Assembly (NCBI GenBank): GCA_913045395.1
Contig: CAJWPV010000059.1
Span: 1 to 7,502, forward strand
Direction: 5' to 3'
Source: an uncultured Verrucomicrobiota bacterium
GTDB taxonomy: Bacteria > Verrucomicrobiota > Verrucomicrobiia > Limisphaerales > UBA1096
DNA length: 7,502 bases
Shown piece after piece: positions 5,699-7,502 of the stretch; the first letter of the stretch is position 1; each line of letters starts with the position of its first letter. Made by a program: the position numbers and the translations under genes. A model generated the notes under the pieces. It did no database searches and was not told where the DNA came from. It was given only the letters and a program-made list of their open reading frames with translations.

Positions 5699-7129
5699 AT
5701 GTCATTTGAACAGACTCAAAATCGCCGCGAGTTTCTGAAGCGTACCGGCGCGGCCACCATGGGCGCCATGGCTGCGGGCGCGCACGGGACGGCGAACACG
5801 GCGGCGGCCGCCAATAAAATTGAGCCAACCGCCGACACCTGCATCCTGTTGTGGATGGCCGGAGGCATGGCCGCGCCGGACACATTCGATCCCAAGCATT
5901 ACGAACCGTACAAGGAGGGGCTGGACGTCAACCGGGTTCTTAGCACCTTTCCGGCGATCGACACGGTGGTCGATAACATCAAGTTCACAAAGGGGTTGGA
6001 GCACTTGGCCAAGGTCATCGACCGGGGCACGCTGATTCGCTCCCACGTCCTGCCCGACTTGGGCAACATTCTGCACTCTCGCCACCAATATCACTGGCAC
6101 ACCGGCTATGTGCCTCCAGTGACTGTGGCCGCGCCTCACATGGGCGCCTGGATGGCCCAAGCGCTTGGCCCGCGAAACCCGGCTATCCCCGCTTTCGTCG
6201 ATATTGGCCAACGCTTCAATGCCGGTGAACGGGAAGAACTCAAGGCGTTTCATACGGCCGGATTCCTCGGTTCGGAGTACGGGCCGTTCCTCGTGCCGGA
6301 GCCGGAGGACGCTGTGCAGACTGTGCGCCCGCCCAAGGGCATGAGTCCGCAGCGATTCCAGCGTCGGTACAAGGCGTATCGGGAAATGGTTCAGGCATCA
6401 CCCGCGTTCAAGGCGACTGATGATTTCCAGCGGGATAGCCTGCTTCGCTCGATCGATAGTGCCTACCGTCTGCTCGACTCACCGGCAGCCAAGGCGTTCG
6501 ACCTTGATCTCGAGTCAAAAGAGACGTTTGACAAATACAACACCGGGCGTTTTGGACAAGGATGCCTATTGGCGAGGCGCCTTACGGAAGCCGGGGCGCG
6601 TTTCATTGAGGTGACAACTGAGTACGTACCATTCCTTCATTGGGACACACACGAGAACGGCCATGCCACCACCGTCGAGCTGAAGCAACAGATCGATCAA
6701 CCCATCGCCCAACTCGTGCTGGATCTCGAGGAGCGCGGCTTGCTGGATCGCACACTGATCGTGTTGGCTAGTGAGTTCAGTCGCGACATGATTATCGAGG
6801 GCGTTCCCGGCAGCACCGCCCGCGATCAATCACGCGCCAAGACGGATGTTCTCAAGGAAATGAAACATTACGGTTTGCACCGGCACTTCACCGGCGCCTC
6901 CAGCGTGCTGATGTTTGGCGGCGGTATCAAGAAGGGCAATCTTTACGGAGAGAGTGCTTCGGAGCGGCCATGTCTGGCGACTAGTAATCCCATCGGCGTC
7001 GAGGATTTGCACGCCACCATTTATACGGCCATGGGTATCTCCCCGAAGTATAACGTCGAGGTTGAGCGCCGACCGTTTTATGTGACGAAGAACGGGGAGG
7101 GCAGAGCGGTAAATGAGTTGTTTTCTTGA
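5699..7129 (+). CDS. DUF1501 family protein, Tat-exported partner of PSD1
   Basis: A 476-residue DUF1501 protein, which resembles the alkaline-phosphatase/sulfatase fold superfamily; no activity is established. The N-terminus has a twin-arginine leader, NRREFLKRTGAATMGAMAAG (8-27), followed by an alanine-rich segment with likely cleavage near residues 36-40, so export is as a folded protein. Family features in order: CILLWMAGGMAAPDTFDPK (48-66), the early metal-site-like block of the family; SRHQYHWHTGY (127-137); GRFGQGCLLARRLTEAGARF (283-302); HWDTHENGH (314-322); the helix LDLEERGLLDRTLIVLASEF (341-360); and SVLMFGGGIKKGNLYG (402-417), then VEDLHATIYTAMGI (434-447). Two signatures are altered: EFGRTP reads EFSRDM (359-364), and the usual Gly-Arg-Asp-His before the glycine-rich strand is replaced by MKHYGLHRHFTGA (388-400). 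AGGA at 5685-5688 is a modest ribosome-binding site 10 bases before the ATG. It lies 33 bases after PSD1, the standard pairing, and converges on a sulfatase gene at its 3' end. Confidence 0.93.
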   Translation: MSFEQTQNRREFLKRTGAATMGAMAAGAHGTANTAAAANKIEPTADTCILLWMAGGMAAPDTFDPKHYEPYKEGLDVNRVLSTFPAIDTVVDNIKFTKGLEHLAKVIDRGTLIRSHVLPDLGNILHSRHQYHWHTGYVPPVTVAAPHMGAWMAQALGPRNPAIPAFVDIGQRFNAGEREELKAFHTAGFLGSEYGPFLVPEPEDAVQTVRPPKGMSPQRFQRRYKAYREMVQASPAFKATDDFQRDSLLRSIDSAYRLLDSPAAKAFDLDLESKETFDKYNTGRFGQGCLLARRLTEAGARFIEVTTEYVPFLHWDTHENGHATTVELKQQIDQPIAQLVLDLEERGLLDRTLIVLASEFSRDMIIEGVPGSTARDQSRAKTDVLKEMKHYGLHRHFTGASSVLMFGGGIKKGNLYGESASERPCLATSNPIGVEDLHATIYTAMGISPKYNVEVERRPFYVTKNGEGRAVNELFS

Positions 7130-7136
7130 GAGGCAA

Positions 7137-7502
7137 TTAACGGCGGTCATTGACATCGCCCAAGCGACACAGTGCCAATGCACGGGCGACGCGCACGCCG
7201 GAGGAGGCGTCCTTGATCAAGCGCGCCAGCGCCTTTGTGTGGGTCCTGTCGCCGCGCACACCCAGCAGTGTGGCAGCCCAATATCGTACGGCTGGGCTGT
7301 TGCTTTTCAAGGCCTTGGTTAAGGTGTGGAGTTCCGTGGCGTCGATAACACTCAAAATATCGCGAAGTAGCATTTGGTTGTCTTGGTGTTTCAACACGTG
7401 AAACTTGCTGCCGTAGCGATGTCCATTTTCCTCGAGGATGGGTTCGAGGATGAGACCAAGGTCACGACTTAAAACCATCCATTCATACAACGCATCTCGC
7501 AA
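7137..7502 (-). CDS. sulfatase C-terminal end with HEAT-like repeats (5' part outside the window)
   Basis: The frame is open to the window edge, so only the last 121 residues are visible, ending at TAA (7137-7139). The segment LRDALYEWMVLSRDLGLILE (1-20 of the visible part) matches the C-terminal portion of planctomycete/verrucomicrobial sulfatases of the heparan N-sulfatase-like type, where a Leu-Arg-x-Ala-x-x-x-Trp-Met segment and Arg-Asp-x-Gly-Leu come late in the protein. It is followed by two helical repeats of HEAT type: LHTLTKALKSNSPAVRYWAA (about 58-77) and KALARLIKDASSGVRVARAL (about 90-109), each with the Pro/Asp...Val-Arg pattern. The catalytic Cys/Ser-x-Pro-x-Arg and metal residues would lie outside the window, so activity cannot be judged. 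It converges on the DUF1501 gene with a 7-base gap and no terminator between. Family assignment from the tail alone is good but not certain; a HEAT-repeat protein without a sulfatase domain is the alternative. Confidence 0.7.
   Translation of the reverse strand: MRDALYEWMVLSRDLGLILEPILEENGHRYGSKFHVLKHQDNQMLLRDILSVIDATELHTLTKALKSNSPAVRYWAATLLGVRGDRTHTKALARLIKDASSGVRVARALALCRLGDVNDRR

Noticed and set aside
1..7502. tRNA, rRNA or CRISPR array
   Set aside because: No cloverleaf with a TTCGA-type T-loop and CCA end, no rRNA signature and no regularly spaced direct repeats were seen on either strand.

Overview
This 7.5 kb window is mostly GC-rich bacterial DNA. The adjacent PSD1-type cytochrome gene (PSCyt1/DUF1549/DUF1553) and DUF1501 gene are a hallmark of the Planctomycetota-Verrucomicrobiota group, and a sulfatase of the kind common there lies at the right edge. 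A marine or otherwise polysaccharide-degrading member of that group is likely. The sequence does not decide between the two phyla.

Left block (1-1295, GC-rich, + strand): the C-terminal part of alanine dehydrogenase, then a small stand-alone protein made of the DNA polymerase beta-type lyase domain plus helix-hairpin-helix motifs, as found at the N-terminus of PolX. A 15-residue reading frame overlaps its stop codon and may be the stump of a lost third gene. Several copies of a TTGGCCAA-centred palindrome lie around the end of the alanine dehydrogenase gene.

Middle block (about 1296-3283): a visibly AT-richer gene for an outer-membrane porin resembling the alginate-export family, preceded by a plausible sigma70 promoter. 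It is followed by a 542-base stretch with no intact gene. That stretch holds a decayed, minus-strand C-terminal fragment of a second DUF1501 gene, a 10-bp hairpin, and repeated GACCAG(TT) elements upstream of the PSD1 gene. The block looks like an accessory or rearranged segment.

Right block (3284-7502): a PSD1 gene with two CxxCH haem motifs and an inserted jelly-roll-like segment, then 33 bases later its usual partner, a DUF1501 protein with a twin-arginine leader. The two are very probably one operon exporting an envelope-localised pair of unknown biochemical role. Converging on them from the minus strand, 7 bases away, is the C-terminal end of a sulfatase with HEAT-like repeats. The porin, PSD1/DUF1501 pair and sulfatase together fit uptake and breakdown of (sulfated) polysaccharides, but this link is inferred from context only. 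No RNA genes, CRISPR arrays or intact transposons were found, and nothing in the window clearly amounts to a new system.
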